This document shows positions 23,278 through 31,874 of a DNA stretch of 64,000 bases, piece by piece. The position numbers were made by a program, and so were the translations under genes. The stretch is from UBA9676 sp036005525. GTDB lineage: Bacteria; Actinomycetota; Actinomycetes; Streptosporangiales; Streptosporangiaceae. Location: assembly GCA_036005525.1 (NCBI GenBank), contig DASYQM010000003.1, positions 1 through 64,000 on the forward strand, read 5' to 3'. The notes beneath the pieces were generated by a model that did not search any database, was not told where the DNA came from, and saw only the letters and a list, made by a program, of their open reading frames with translations. The first letter of the stretch is position 1, and every line of letters begins with the position of its first letter.

Positions 23278-23966
23278 GGCTTTCTCCCTTCCGGCACCCC
23301 GCGCCTGTCCGCCGTGGCCAGCCTCACCCGCTGTGTGACCTGTTCGTCGATCCGCGCTCCCACGGGCTCGGTCTTGGCCGGGCCATGCTCGCGGCACTGT
23401 GGCGCGACAGCACCACGCGCATGACGTTCAGCAGCCTGCATGCCCATGCGCTGCCGCTGTACACGCGATCCGGCCTGGACGCGTGGTGGCCGCTGCTCTA
23501 CCTGGGCGGAGACGTGGCGGGGCTGGCCCGCCCGGCCGGCTGGACGGTCTCGCCCACGGCAGCCGGAGCGGTCGCCGGCCTGGAGCAGCAGTGGACCGGG
23601 ATCGACCGGGCGGCCGATCACGAGGCCTGGGCCGCCCGCCCCGGAGGGCAGCCGGTCCTCGCCGAGCGCGACGGCCAGCCGATGGCGGCCGGCGCCGTGG
23701 CCGGGGAGGGGCCGGAGTACGGCATCGTCCACCTGGCGCTGTCGCCGGGCTGCGGGGATGCCGAGGCCCGGGACGCGGTCCTCGCCGTGCTGGCCCGCCT
23801 CGACCCGCCCGGTGGCCGGGCGCGGGTCTGCCTGCCCGCGCCGCACCCCGCGGTCAGGCCGCTGCTCGCCGCGGGCTGGCACAACGACTTCATGGACCTG
23901 TACATGGCGACGGAACCGGGCCTCCTCGACCCGCGCCGGGCGGTCCCCTCTCCCGCCTCCGCCTGA
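23268..23966 (+). pseudogene. GNAT acetyltransferase remnant, N-terminus missing
   Basis: The frame enters GNAT similarity abruptly at PLCDLFVDPRSHGLGLGRAML (about nt 23325), the acetyl-CoA loop that normally follows about 70-80 residues of N-terminal domain. Those residues are absent, and the divergent peroxiredoxin gene occupies the DNA where they should be. The rest (SGLDAWWPLLYLGGD and a second GNAT-like half to 23966) is intact. An ATG at 23268 or 23384 could still be used, so a shortened product is possible. I read it as 5'-truncated by rearrangement. Confidence 0.6.
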
Positions 23967-24015
23967 CCGCGCCACCCGTGCCCCAGCTACGAGTGGAGCT
24001 GCTGCTGTTCCGGCG

Positions 24016-25584
24016 CTACTGGCGGGCCAGGTTGGCGCCGCCGCGCAGCACGTACTTCTGGATCTTGCCGGTCGCGGTCTTGGGCAGCTCCAGCACGAAG
24101 GTCACCCCGTGCGGGGCCTTGAAATGCGCCAGCCGGTCACGGGCGAACCCGATGATCTCGTCCTCGCTCGCCTGCGCGCCATCGCGCAGCACCACGTACG
24201 CGTATGGCGCCTCGCCCCACTTCTCGTGTGGCAGCCCGACGATCGCCACCTCCACGACCGCCGGGTGGCGCAGCAGCACGCCCTCGACCTCCACCGAGGA
24301 GATGTTCTCCCCGCCGCTGATGATCACATCCTTGATCCGGTCGCGGATCTCGACGTAGCCATCGGGGTGGACGACCGCCGCGTCGCCGGTGTGGAACCAG
24401 CCGTCGCCCATCACCCGCTCGGTCGCCTCCGGGTCGTGGTAGTAGCCGTCCATGACCACGTTCCCGCGCATCACGATCTCGCCAAGCGCCTGGCCGTCCG
24501 CGGGCACCTCCTCGCCCTTCCCGTCCACGACCTGCAGCTCGCCGGATGTGATCAGTTCGACGCCGGTCCTGGCCTTCACCACCGCCCGGTCGGCGGGCGA
24601 CAGCGCCTCGTGCTCGGGCAGCGGGGCGCAGATCGTGATGAACGGGGCCGTCTCGGTCAGCCCGTAGACCTGGGTGACCTCCCAGCCGAACTCCCCCTCC
24701 AGCCGCTCGATCGTGGCCGCCGCGGGTGGCGCGCCGGCGGTCACCACCCGCACCCCGGCGGGCACCTCCCCCCGCACCTGCTCAGGCGCGTTCGCCAGAG
24801 AGATCAGCACCGTGGGCGCGGCGCACAGCGAGCCCACCTTCTCGTCGCGGATCAGCCGGAACACCGCGGCGGGCTCCACCTTGCGAAGGCAGACGTGCAC
24901 ACCGGCCGCTGCGGTCACGGTCCAGGTGTAGGTCCAGCCATTCGCGTGGAACATCGGCAGCGTCCACAGGTAGCGCTCCCCCACCCGGATCGGCAGGTGC
25001 AGGAGGGTGCCGATCGTGTTCAGCGCCGCGTTCCTGTGGGTGATCATGACACCCTTGGGGCGGGCGGTCGTGCCGCTGGTGTAGTTGATCGTGAGCAGGT
25101 CACGCTCGCCGATCTCCGGCCGCGTGAAGTCCGGGTCTGCGGCGGCGATCGCCGTCTCGTAGTCGACCCAGCCGTCCCTGGCGCCCTCGAACGCCACGAA
25201 GTGGCGCACCTCCGGGAGCTGGTCGCGGACCCCGTCCAGCGCGTCCAGGTAGTCGGAATGGGCGCAGACCACGGTTGCGCCGGAGTGATTCAGGATGTAG
25301 ACGAAATCCTCGGCGGTGAGCCGGTAGTTGATCGGCACCAGCACCGCGCCGATCTGCGGCACGGCGTAGAAGGCCTCCAGCTGCGCGTGCGTGTTGGGCG
25401 CGATGGTCGCGACCCGGTCGCCCGGCGCCAGTCCCAGTCCCTGCAGCGCGGCCGACCAGCGGTCGCAGCGGCCGAAGAACTGCTCATAGGTGAGCCGGAG
25501 GTCACCATCGACCACTCCCTCCCGGTGACCGTGCAGCCGGCGGGTGCGGCGGGCGAACTCCAGCGGGGTGAGCGGCACTTCCAT
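24016..25584 (-). CDS. AMP-dependent acyl-CoA synthetase
   Basis: A 522-residue ANL-superfamily ligase that activates a carboxylic acid as acyl-AMP and transfers it to CoA. Motifs: TINYTSGTTARPKGVMITHRN (P-loop, about 165-185), VYGLTETAP (A5, about 310), WFHTGDAAVVHPDGYVEIRDRIKD (A7/A8, about 405-428), and the catalytic Lys in KTATGKIQK near the end. The sequence resembles medium-chain or aromatic acyl-CoA ligases; chain preference is not readable. GAGGT precedes the ATG. It stands alone, with no beta-oxidation neighbours. Confidence 0.88.
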   Translation of the reverse strand: MEVPLTPLEFARRTRRLHGHREGVVDGDLRLTYEQFFGRCDRWSAALQGLGLAPGDRVATIAPNTHAQLEAFYAVPQIGAVLVPINYRLTAEDFVYILNHSGATVVCAHSDYLDALDGVRDQLPEVRHFVAFEGARDGWVDYETAIAAADPDFTRPEIGERDLLTINYTSGTTARPKGVMITHRNAALNTIGTLLHLPIRVGERYLWTLPMFHANGWTYTWTVTAAAGVHVCLRKVEPAAVFRLIRDEKVGSLCAAPTVLISLANAPEQVRGEVPAGVRVVTAGAPPAAATIERLEGEFGWEVTQVYGLTETAPFITICAPLPEHEALSPADRAVVKARTGVELITSGELQVVDGKGEEVPADGQALGEIVMRGNVVMDGYYHDPEATERVMGDGWFHTGDAAVVHPDGYVEIRDRIKDVIISGGENISSVEVEGVLLRHPAVVEVAIVGLPHEKWGEAPYAYVVLRDGAQASEDEIIGFARDRLAHFKAPHGVTFVLELPKTATGKIQKYVLRGGANLARQ

Positions 25585-25687
25585 GGCAGACCTCGGCTAG
25601 GTGCGTGGTGTAGCCGGCCCATGCGGCCGGCCTTTGACCGAACGTAATACTTCCCGGGGTTCGAGCACGAATGCGGCCCCGCGGCGG

Positions 25688-26473
25688 TCAGGATCCGCGG
25701 ACGGCGGCGAGGATGCGGTTCTCGCCGTGCTGCCAGATGGTCCCGATTTCGGTGAACCCGGCGGTCCCGAGGGCCCTCACATGCTCGGCAAGACGGACCG
25801 ACTCCGAGCCGTGATGGTCTTCGCTCAGCCGGCGCCGCTCCCGCTCGGCGGCGGGGCCGGCCAGCACGGGGTCGGCGGTCGCCGCCTGCCACCAGCTTTC
25901 CCAGTCCTCCTGGCCGCCGTCCGCGCCGGCCCGCTCCTCCCAGCGCTCGGTCAGGGCCCGGGCCAGCCGGGCCAGGACCGGCGCCATAGCTTCGTCCTCG
26001 GTGAGGTGATCGCCGTCGAGCACCAGCCCGCCGGGGCGCAGAGCCGCCGCGAGCTCGGCGTACATGGCGCGCAGCGCGGGGGCAGGCAGCCAGTGCAGCG
26101 CGGTCGTGCTCACTGCGGCGTCCGCGGGCCGGTCCAGGCCGAGCCCGGCCGACCATCCCGGCACGCGCAGATCGAGGTCGGCGAAGCTGAGCCCGGCCCG
26201 GTCACCGTAGGCCGCGCGGCCCAGGGCCAGCAGCAGCGGGTCAGCGTCGATGCCCACGACCGTCGCAGCCGGGATCCGGTCGAGCAGCCGGACGGCGAGC
26301 GACCCGGGGCCGCAGCCGAGGTCGAGCACCAGCGGATCGGGCCGCCCGGCTCCCACCTCGACCGCGTCGATCATCGCGGCGAACCGCTCCTCCCGGTCCG
26401 GCATATAGCTCTGCTGCTGGGCATCCCAGCGGTCGATCCACTGCTCTGCGACGGCTTGGTCCAGGCTGGCCAC
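25688..26473 (-). CDS. class I SAM-dependent methyltransferase
   Basis: A 261-residue methyltransferase with the SAM-binding motif VLDLGCGPGSLAVRL (about 49-63), the acidic residue after strand 2 in VVGIDADPLLL, and post-motif STTALHWLPAPALRAMYAELAAALRPGG. This pattern belongs to the trans-aconitate/SAM methyltransferase group; the substrate is unknown. The GTG start at 26473 has GAGGAT 6 nt upstream, which could be a weak leaderless -10 or a Shine-Dalgarno. No operon partner. Confidence 0.8.
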   Translation of the reverse strand: MASLDQAVAEQWIDRWDAQQQSYMPDREERFAAMIDAVEVGAGRPDPLVLDLGCGPGSLAVRLLDRIPAATVVGIDADPLLLALGRAAYGDRAGLSFADLDLRVPGWSAGLGLDRPADAAVSTTALHWLPAPALRAMYAELAAALRPGGLVLDGDHLTEDEAMAPVLARLARALTERWEERAGADGGQEDWESWWQAATADPVLAGPAAERERRRLSEDHHGSESVRLAEHVRALGTAGFTEIGTIWQHGENRILAAVRGS

Positions 26474-26649
26474 GCCACCATCCTCGCATCACCGGCGGCG
26501 TGCCCGGGCGCCCGTCAGGGCCAGCGGCGCGACACCGGCGCAGGACTGAGGACTGCCGGGCGCATGGGCCGCTGAGGCGCACGGGTCGCTGAGGCGCACG
26601 GGCCGCCGGAGTGGTGGGCTGCCTGACCGGCCGGACGCCCGGCTGGCAC

Positions 26650-27294
26650 TCATGTGTTCAGATAGGCGAGGACGGCCAGCACGCGGCGGTTGTCGTCGTC
26701 GGAGGGAACCAGGTCGAGCTTGGCGAAGATGCTCGTGCTGTGCTTGCTGACCGCCTTCTCGGTCACGAACAAGCGCTGAGCGATCGCGCTGTTGGAACGC
26801 CCCTCGGCCATCAGCGCCAGGACTTCGCGCTCGCGGGGCGAGAGCCGGGTGACCGGCTCGTCCCTGGCGCGCCGCACCAGCAGCTTGGACACCACATCCG
26901 GGTCCATGACCGTGCCGCCCCCCGCGACGGCCCGGAGGGCCTCGACGAACTGGTCGTCGTTGAACACGCGGTCCTTGAGCAGGTACCCGACCCCGCCCGC
27001 CTGGTCGGCGAGCAGCTCCCGGGCGTAGAGCTGCTCGACGTACTGCGACAGCACCAGTACCGGCAGCCCGGGCACCTGGCGCCGGGCCGCCAGCGCCGCC
27101 TGGAGGCCCTCGTCGGTGAACGACGGCGGGAGCCGCACGTCCACGATCGCGACGTCGGGCCGGTGCGTGAGCAGGGCCCGGAGCAGGGCCGGGCCGGTGC
27201 TGACAGCCTCAGTGATCTCGAACCCGTGCGCATCCAGCAGCCTGACCAGGCCGTCCCTCAGCAGGAAGAGGTCTTCAGCGACGACGACGCGCAC
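26650..27294 (-). CDS. LuxR/NarL-family response regulator
   Basis: A 214-residue two-domain regulator. The receiver (1-125) has acidic residues VVAEDLF, phospho-acceptor Asp in IVDVRLPP (about residue 52), and Lys in LLKDRV. The C-terminal HTH has TRLSPREREVLALMAEGRSNSAIAQRL... (about 148-200). Its start lies inside the 3' end of the histidine kinase gene (37-bp overlap), so the two are coupled and form a two-component pair. The VRLPPSFTDEGL loop is typical of the actinobacterial NarL type. Target genes are unknown. Confidence 0.9.
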   Translation of the reverse strand: MRVVVAEDLFLLRDGLVRLLDAHGFEITEAVSTGPALLRALLTHRPDVAIVDVRLPPSFTDEGLQAALAARRQVPGLPVLVLSQYVEQLYARELLADQAGGVGYLLKDRVFNDDQFVEALRAVAGGGTVMDPDVVSKLLVRRARDEPVTRLSPREREVLALMAEGRSNSAIAQRLFVTEKAVSKHSTSIFAKLDLVPSDDDNRRVLAVLAYLNT

Positions 27295-28637
27295 GGTACC
27301 TCGATGACGATGATGGTCGGGCCCCCGGGTGGGCTGTTCACCGCAAGGATGCCATCGAATGTGCCCAGCCGCCGCTCCACGCCCCGCAGGCCGCTGCCCT
27401 TGGCGGGATCCGCGCCGCCGACACCGTCGTCGGTCATGGCGATGCGCAGGACATCCCCGGTGTGCCGCATGTGGATCTCCACCATTTGCGCCTGGGCGTG
27501 CTTGGCCGCGTTGGCCAGCACCTCGGCAACCGCGAAGTAGGCGGCGGACTCCACGGGCGCCGCGAGGCGGCCCGGCAGGTCGATGTCCAGCCTGGTGGCG
27601 ACCGGCGTTTCCAGAGCCAGCGCCCGCACGGCATCGCCGAGCCCCCGGTCGGCCAGCACCGGCGGGTGAATGCCGCGAACCAGGTCACGCAGTTCCGTCA
27701 GCGCCCGCGAGGACATCACCCGTGCCTCACCAACCAGGGCGAGCGCAGCTTTCGGGCTGGTCTCGATCAGGCGCTCCGCCGCCCGCAGGCTCATGCCGAG
27801 CGCGACCAGCCGGGCCTGCGCCCCGTCATGCAGGTCACGCTCCACCCGGCGCAGCTCGGCGGCCGCAGTGTCGACGGCGTCGGTCCGGGTCTCGGACAGC
27901 CGTTGCACCCGGCTGGTCAGCCGGCCGACCAGCGCGCCACGCGCCCCGAGGGTGCGCGGGACGAGCCACAGGCCGAAGGCGAGGAACAGGAACGCCGCCA
28001 GCAGGACCGGCACATAACCCTGCGGACCGGCGCCGGTCAGGGCGGCGTACCACGGGCTGGGCCGGATGCCGGACGAGGACCAGGGGACGGCCATCTTGTG
28101 CAGGCTGGTGATCTTTTCCACGTAGGCCTGGTGCAGGCTGGCGCTCTTGGGCGTGCCCGGCACGATGACGCCCGGGTCCGGCACGGCGGTGACGTCGCCC
28201 TGCCCACCGGAGATCACAATCGCCTTGGGGTGAGCGGCGGCCGTCTTGGCGATGGCCGCCTTGGCGCCGGCCGGTGCCTGGGCGGTCACGCTGAACGGCA
28301 CCGCCTTGGCGACCTGCGTGACCTCCTGCCCATGCTTGAACACCGTGAACGCGGCGCCCAGCCCGTAGAGCCCGAGCAGGATCAGCAGCACCGCGGCCAG
28401 GTCGGCGGCGATGCTTGGCGCCAGGATGAGCACGGCCCCGGACAGCAGCAGCAGGCCGACCGTGGCCGGGTTGACGCCGAACAGCCACATGGCGATCCAA
28501 GCGATGGGCAGCAGCAGCAGCCCCCATCCCATCGCCTTGACGCGGCGCCGCCACGACCGCGAGCCGCCAGCCCGGTCGCGCGACCTGAGCCAGGCGATCA
28601 CCAAGCAGACGAAGCTGAAGATCGTCACCGCGACCAT
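27258..28637 (-). CDS. sensor histidine kinase (HisKA_3 / NarX type)
   Basis: A 459-residue membrane kinase. Residues 1-120 contain three to four TM segments (VTIFSFVCLVIAWL, GWGLLLLPIAWIAMWLFG, TVGLLLLSGAVLIL, AAVLLILLGLYGLGAAF). An extracytoplasmic part follows (about 120-205), then another TM (VPVLLAAFLFLAFGLWLV). The HisKA_3 box has RRVERDLHDGAQARLVALGM, His near residue 270, and the HATPase has VAEVLANAAKHAQA and GSGLRGVERRL. The first about 75 residues are nearly duplicated in the small gene just upstream (28723-28974). It phosphorylates the overlapping LuxR regulator; the signal is unknown. Confidence 0.9.
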   Translation of the reverse strand: MVAVTIFSFVCLVIAWLRSRDRAGGSRSWRRRVKAMGWGLLLLPIAWIAMWLFGVNPATVGLLLLSGAVLILAPSIAADLAAVLLILLGLYGLGAAFTVFKHGQEVTQVAKAVPFSVTAQAPAGAKAAIAKTAAAHPKAIVISGGQGDVTAVPDPGVIVPGTPKSASLHQAYVEKITSLHKMAVPWSSSGIRPSPWYAALTGAGPQGYVPVLLAAFLFLAFGLWLVPRTLGARGALVGRLTSRVQRLSETRTDAVDTAAAELRRVERDLHDGAQARLVALGMSLRAAERLIETSPKAALALVGEARVMSSRALTELRDLVRGIHPPVLADRGLGDAVRALALETPVATRLDIDLPGRLAAPVESAAYFAVAEVLANAAKHAQAQMVEIHMRHTGDVLRIAMTDDGVGGADPAKGSGLRGVERRLGTFDGILAVNSPPGGPTIIVIEVPCASSSLKTSSC

Positions 28638-28722
28638 AACGGGCCTCCGGTCCTGGTCAGCCGCGCCTCATGGCGGTGCTGATTCCATCGTTTCTGGCCC
28701 CACTCCCGGGGTTGGGCCTGCC

Positions 28723-28974
28723 CTATCCGTGGTGGCGGGAGGCGGTGCGACTGCCCGGCTGCAGGACGAGGACGCCCCCGCAGAGCAGCAGCAGGCCAAT
28801 CGTGACCAGGTTGAGGCCGAACAGCCACATCGCGATCCACGCGACGGCCAGCAGCGCCAGCCCCCATCCCATCGCCCGGATGAGACGCCACCACGAACCG
28901 CCGCCCCGGCCGCGTGACCTGAGCCAGCCAATCACCGCGCAGACGACGACGAAGATCGTCACCATGAGTCCCAT
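28723..28974 (-). CDS. small two-TM protein copied from the kinase N-terminus
   Basis: An 83-residue protein (MGLMVTIFVVVCAVIGWL...) nearly colinear with residues 1-75 of the kinase encoded 85 bp downstream. Shared blocks include GWLRSRxRxGG / AWLRSRDRAGG, AMGWGL, WIAMWLFG and the next TM; the DNA is also clearly alike, including the GGAGGCC ribosome site. It ends after the second hairpin with a short polar tail and has no kinase domain. It might pair with or dampen the kinase in the membrane, but that is inference. Starts at 28974 or 28965 are both possible. Confidence 0.7.
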   Translation of the reverse strand: MGLMVTIFVVVCAVIGWLRSRGRGGGSWWRLIRAMGWGLALLAVAWIAMWLFGLNLVTIGLLLLCGGVLVLQPGSRTASRHHG

Positions 28975-29175
28975 CCCGGCCTCCGGCCTTGCCAGCCGCG
29001 CACCCGTGGCGACTGCCGGTTCCATAGTGGCCCGGGCGGCCCGGCGGGCGCCATGGTCCGGCACCCACCTCCCGGGTAGGCCTAGCCCCACCTTGGGACA
29101 GCCGCGACGGCAGCGTGATCACGCCGCCGTTCCGTTTGGCAAACAGGCCCCGGTAGTAGGACGCCAGATCAGCGA

Positions 29176-29268
29176 GCGGGTCATCCGCGCCCGGATGGCA
29201 AGGCGCGAGAACGCCGCCAGCCGGAATGCGGGGACACGCGAGCCCGGCGGTCCTGCTGCCGGGACCTC
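29176..29268. repeat. 93-bp dispersed repeat, copy A
   Basis: This sequence is about 92 % identical to 38364-38456 in the same orientation; the first 45 nt are identical. It lies in the gap 29092-29272, ending beside the pfkA stop. It shows no terminal inverted repeats, no U-tract and no obvious gene. Confidence 0.75.
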
Positions 29269-29272
29269 TGGA

Positions 29273-30316
29273 TCAGCCGAAGAAGAACTCGACCTCGTCG
29301 TAACGCTCCGGCGGGACCAGCTTGACCTCGCGGGTCGCCTCGGCGATCGGGACCCGTGCGATCTGCGTCCCCCGCAGGGCGACCATCACGCCGAACTCCC
29401 CGTCGTGCACCGCGTCGATGGCGTGGATGCCGAAGCGGGACGCCAGCACCCGGTCGAACGCGGTGGGGGTACCGCCCCGCTGGATGTGACCGAGCACCGT
29501 GCAGCGGGCCTCCTTACCGGTCCGCTTCTCGATCTCGGCGGCCAGTTGCTGCCCGATCCCGCCCAGGCGAACGTGCCCGAACGAGTCCAGCCGCTCGTCC
29601 GACAGCGCCAGGTCGTTGTCGGCCGGCCGGGCTCCCTCGGCCACCACCACGATCGGCGCGTACCTGGTCTGGAACCGGTGCTGCACGTACTCGCAGACCT
29701 TGTCCATGCTGAACGGCCTCTCGGGAATGAGGATCACGTTCGCCCCGCCGGCCAGCCCCGCGTGCAGCGCGATCCAGCCCGCGTGCCTGCCCATCACCTC
29801 GACGATGAGCGCCCGGTGGTGGCTCTCGGCGGTAGTGTGCAGCCGGTCGATGGCCTCCATCGCGATGTTCACGGCGGTGTCGAACCCGAACGTGTAGTCG
29901 GTGGCGCCCAGGTCGTTGTCGATCGTCTTCGGCACCCCGACGACCGCGACGCCCTGCTCGTGCAGGGCCGCCGCCACCCCCAGTGTGTCCTCCCCGCCGA
30001 TCGTGATCAGCGCATCCACGCCGAGGACGGCCAGGTTCTCCTTGATCCGTTGCGCGCCGGACCGCCCGCCGCTGGACGCGCTCTCCGCGAGCGGATTGGT
30101 GCGCGATGTGCCGAGGATCGTCCCTCCGCGCGGCAGGATGCCGCGTACCGCCTGCACGTCGAGCGGGATCGTGTCGCCTTCCAGCGGCCCACGCCACCCG
30201 TCCCGGAACCCGGTGAACTCGTATCCGTACTCCTGCGTTCCCCGCCGGACCAGCGCGCGGATGACAGCGTTCAGCCCGGGGCAGTCGCCACCTCCGGTCA
30301 GCACTCCCACTCGCAT
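29273..30316 (-). CDS. pfkA: 6-phosphofructokinase, PPi-type residue signature
   Basis: Phosphorylates fructose 6-phosphate in glycolysis. The 347 residues match the group III actinobacterial PFK: VGVLTGGGDCPGLNAVIR at the N-terminus, GGED at 107-110, PKTIDND at 129-135, EVMGRHAGWIA, and HIQRGGTPTAFDR. The donor-discriminating positions (E. coli 104 and 124) are Asp and Lys, the pair known from pyrophosphate-dependent enzymes; ATP enzymes have Gly at the first. PPi may therefore be the phosphoryl donor. TAGTGT ends 6 nt before the ATG (leaderless). It is divergent from glpK with 18 bp between start codons. Confidence 0.92.
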   Translation of the reverse strand: MRVGVLTGGGDCPGLNAVIRALVRRGTQEYGYEFTGFRDGWRGPLEGDTIPLDVQAVRGILPRGGTILGTSRTNPLAESASSGGRSGAQRIKENLAVLGVDALITIGGEDTLGVAAALHEQGVAVVGVPKTIDNDLGATDYTFGFDTAVNIAMEAIDRLHTTAESHHRALIVEVMGRHAGWIALHAGLAGGANVILIPERPFSMDKVCEYVQHRFQTRYAPIVVVAEGARPADNDLALSDERLDSFGHVRLGGIGQQLAAEIEKRTGKEARCTVLGHIQRGGTPTAFDRVLASRFGIHAIDAVHDGEFGVMVALRGTQIARVPIAEATREVKLVPPERYDEVEFFFG

Positions 30317-30334
30317 GGGGCAACACTAGTCCCC
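30317..30334. promoter_or_regulatory. 18-bp divergent promoter shared by pfkA and glpK
   Basis: The whole intergenic gap is 18 bp. Minus-strand TAGTGT (30323-30328) ends 6 nt before the pfkA ATG. Plus-strand AACACT (30322-30327), with A and T in the key -11 and -7 positions, ends 7 nt before the glpK ATG. The two -10 boxes lie on top of each other, so the genes should start in opposite directions from one melted region and compete. Confidence 0.5.
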
Positions 30335-31873
30335 ATGAGTGTCCTCGCCATCGACGCCGGGACAACCGGAGTCACCGCGCTGGTGATCTCACCGGACGGC
30401 GCCGTCGCGGCCCGCGGCTACGCCGAGTTCGCGCAGCACTACCCGCGGCCCGGCTGGGTCGAGCACGTCCCGGAGGAGATCTGGCAGGCCACCCTCGCGG
30501 CGTGCCGCCAGGCCCTGGACACGGCCGGGGGCGGCCATCCCGGCCGCGCGGCGCCCGGCGCGCCCCCCGTCACCTGCGTCGGCATCACCAACCAGCGGGA
30601 GACGGCGGTGATCTGGGACCGGACGGACCTGGCCGCGCCGCGCCCGGCCATCGTCTGGCAGGACCGGCGGACCGCCAGGATCTGCGACGCGCTGCGCGCC
30701 GCCGGGCACGAGGCCCGGGTCACCGAGCTGACCGGGCTGCGCCTGGACCCGTACTTCACCGCCACCAAGATCACCTGGCTGGCCGATCAGGAACCGGCCG
30801 TCTGGGCGGGCCTGGCGGACGGCTCACTGGCCGCCGGCACGGTGGACTCCTATCTCATCGCCCGGCTCACCGGCGGGCGCCGCCACGTGACGGATGCGTC
30901 CAACGCATCCCGCACGCTGCTGTTCGACATCGGGGCCGGGCGGTGGTCGTCGGAGCTGTGCGACCTGCTGCGGGTGCCGCAGCGGGCGCTGCCCGAGGTG
31001 GTCCACTCCACCGGCGTCATCGGCCGCACCGACCCGGCCGCGTTCGGCGGCCTGGACCTGCCCATCGCCGGGATCGCCGGTGACCAGCAGGCGGCGCTGT
31101 TCGGGCAGGCGTGCTTCGCCCCCGGCGACGCCAAGTGCACCTACGGGACAGGTTCGTTCGTCCTGGCCAACAGCGGCCCCTCGATCGCCCGCCCGGCGGC
31201 CAGCCTGGTGTCCACGGTGGCGTGGATGGATGGCTCGGGCGCACTGACCTATGCGCTGGAAGGGTCGGTCTTCGTGACCGGGGCCGCGGTGCAGTGGCTG
31301 CGCGACGGGCTCGGCCTGATCGGCGACGCGGCGCAGAGCGAGGACCTGGCGGCCAGCGTGCCGGACTCCGGCGGGGTGGTGTTCGTGCCGGCCCTGACCG
31401 GGCTCGGCGCGCCGCACTGGGATCCCGACGCGCGGGGTGCGGTGTTCGGCATCACCCGCGGGACCACCCGGGCGCATCTCGTACGGGCCACGCTGGAGGC
31501 GATCACGTTCGAGGTGAGGGACGTCTATGACGCGATGACCGGCCGGCGTGACGGCGCCGTGCCGGTATTGCGTGCGGATGGGGGCGGGTCGGCGAACAAC
31601 CTGCTCATGCAGATGCAGGCCGATCAGCTCCAGGTGCCGGTGGAGCGGTCCGGGGTCACGGAGACGACCGCGCTGGGCGCGGCGTTCCTGGCGGGGCTGG
31701 GCACGGGTGTGTGGTCGTCGCTGGACGAGATCGCCGCCACCTGGCGGCTGGACCGCCGGTTCGAGCCGGAGGCACGCGACGACGCCGGCCACGCCCGGTG
31801 GCTCCGGGCGGTCGAGCGGTCCAAGGGCTGGGCCCGCGAGCCGGCCGGCGGGCTCGCGGGCACGGGCGGGTAG
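30335..31873 (+). CDS. glpK: glycerol kinase
   Basis: Phosphorylates glycerol to glycerol 3-phosphate. The 512 residues of this FGGY kinase include LAIDAGTTGVTALV at the N-terminus, GITNQRETAVIWDR (about 85-98), the FGGY signature region TGLRLDPYFTATKITWL, GDQQAALFGQ with KCTYGTGSF, and the second half GLGAPHWDPDARGAVFGITRGT. It has extra Ala/Gly-rich residues near 70-80. The ATG at 30335 has no Shine-Dalgarno and a -10-like AACACT 7 nt upstream. No glpF or glpD is adjacent; the PlsC acyltransferase downstream is a possible user of its product. Confidence 0.93.
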   Translation: MSVLAIDAGTTGVTALVISPDGAVAARGYAEFAQHYPRPGWVEHVPEEIWQATLAACRQALDTAGGGHPGRAAPGAPPVTCVGITNQRETAVIWDRTDLAAPRPAIVWQDRRTARICDALRAAGHEARVTELTGLRLDPYFTATKITWLADQEPAVWAGLADGSLAAGTVDSYLIARLTGGRRHVTDASNASRTLLFDIGAGRWSSELCDLLRVPQRALPEVVHSTGVIGRTDPAAFGGLDLPIAGIAGDQQAALFGQACFAPGDAKCTYGTGSFVLANSGPSIARPAASLVSTVAWMDGSGALTYALEGSVFVTGAAVQWLRDGLGLIGDAAQSEDLAASVPDSGGVVFVPALTGLGAPHWDPDARGAVFGITRGTTRAHLVRATLEAITFEVRDVYDAMTGRRDGAVPVLRADGGGSANNLLMQMQADQLQVPVERSGVTETTALGAAFLAGLGTGVWSSLDEIAATWRLDRRFEPEARDDAGHARWLRAVERSKGWAREPAGGLAGTGG

Positions 31874-31874
31874 C

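Noticed and set aside
23399..25647. Long plus-strand frames opposite the acyl-CoA ligase
   Set aside because: They are antisense to a ligase with all its motifs and show Arg/Pro/Ala-biased, motif-free translations.
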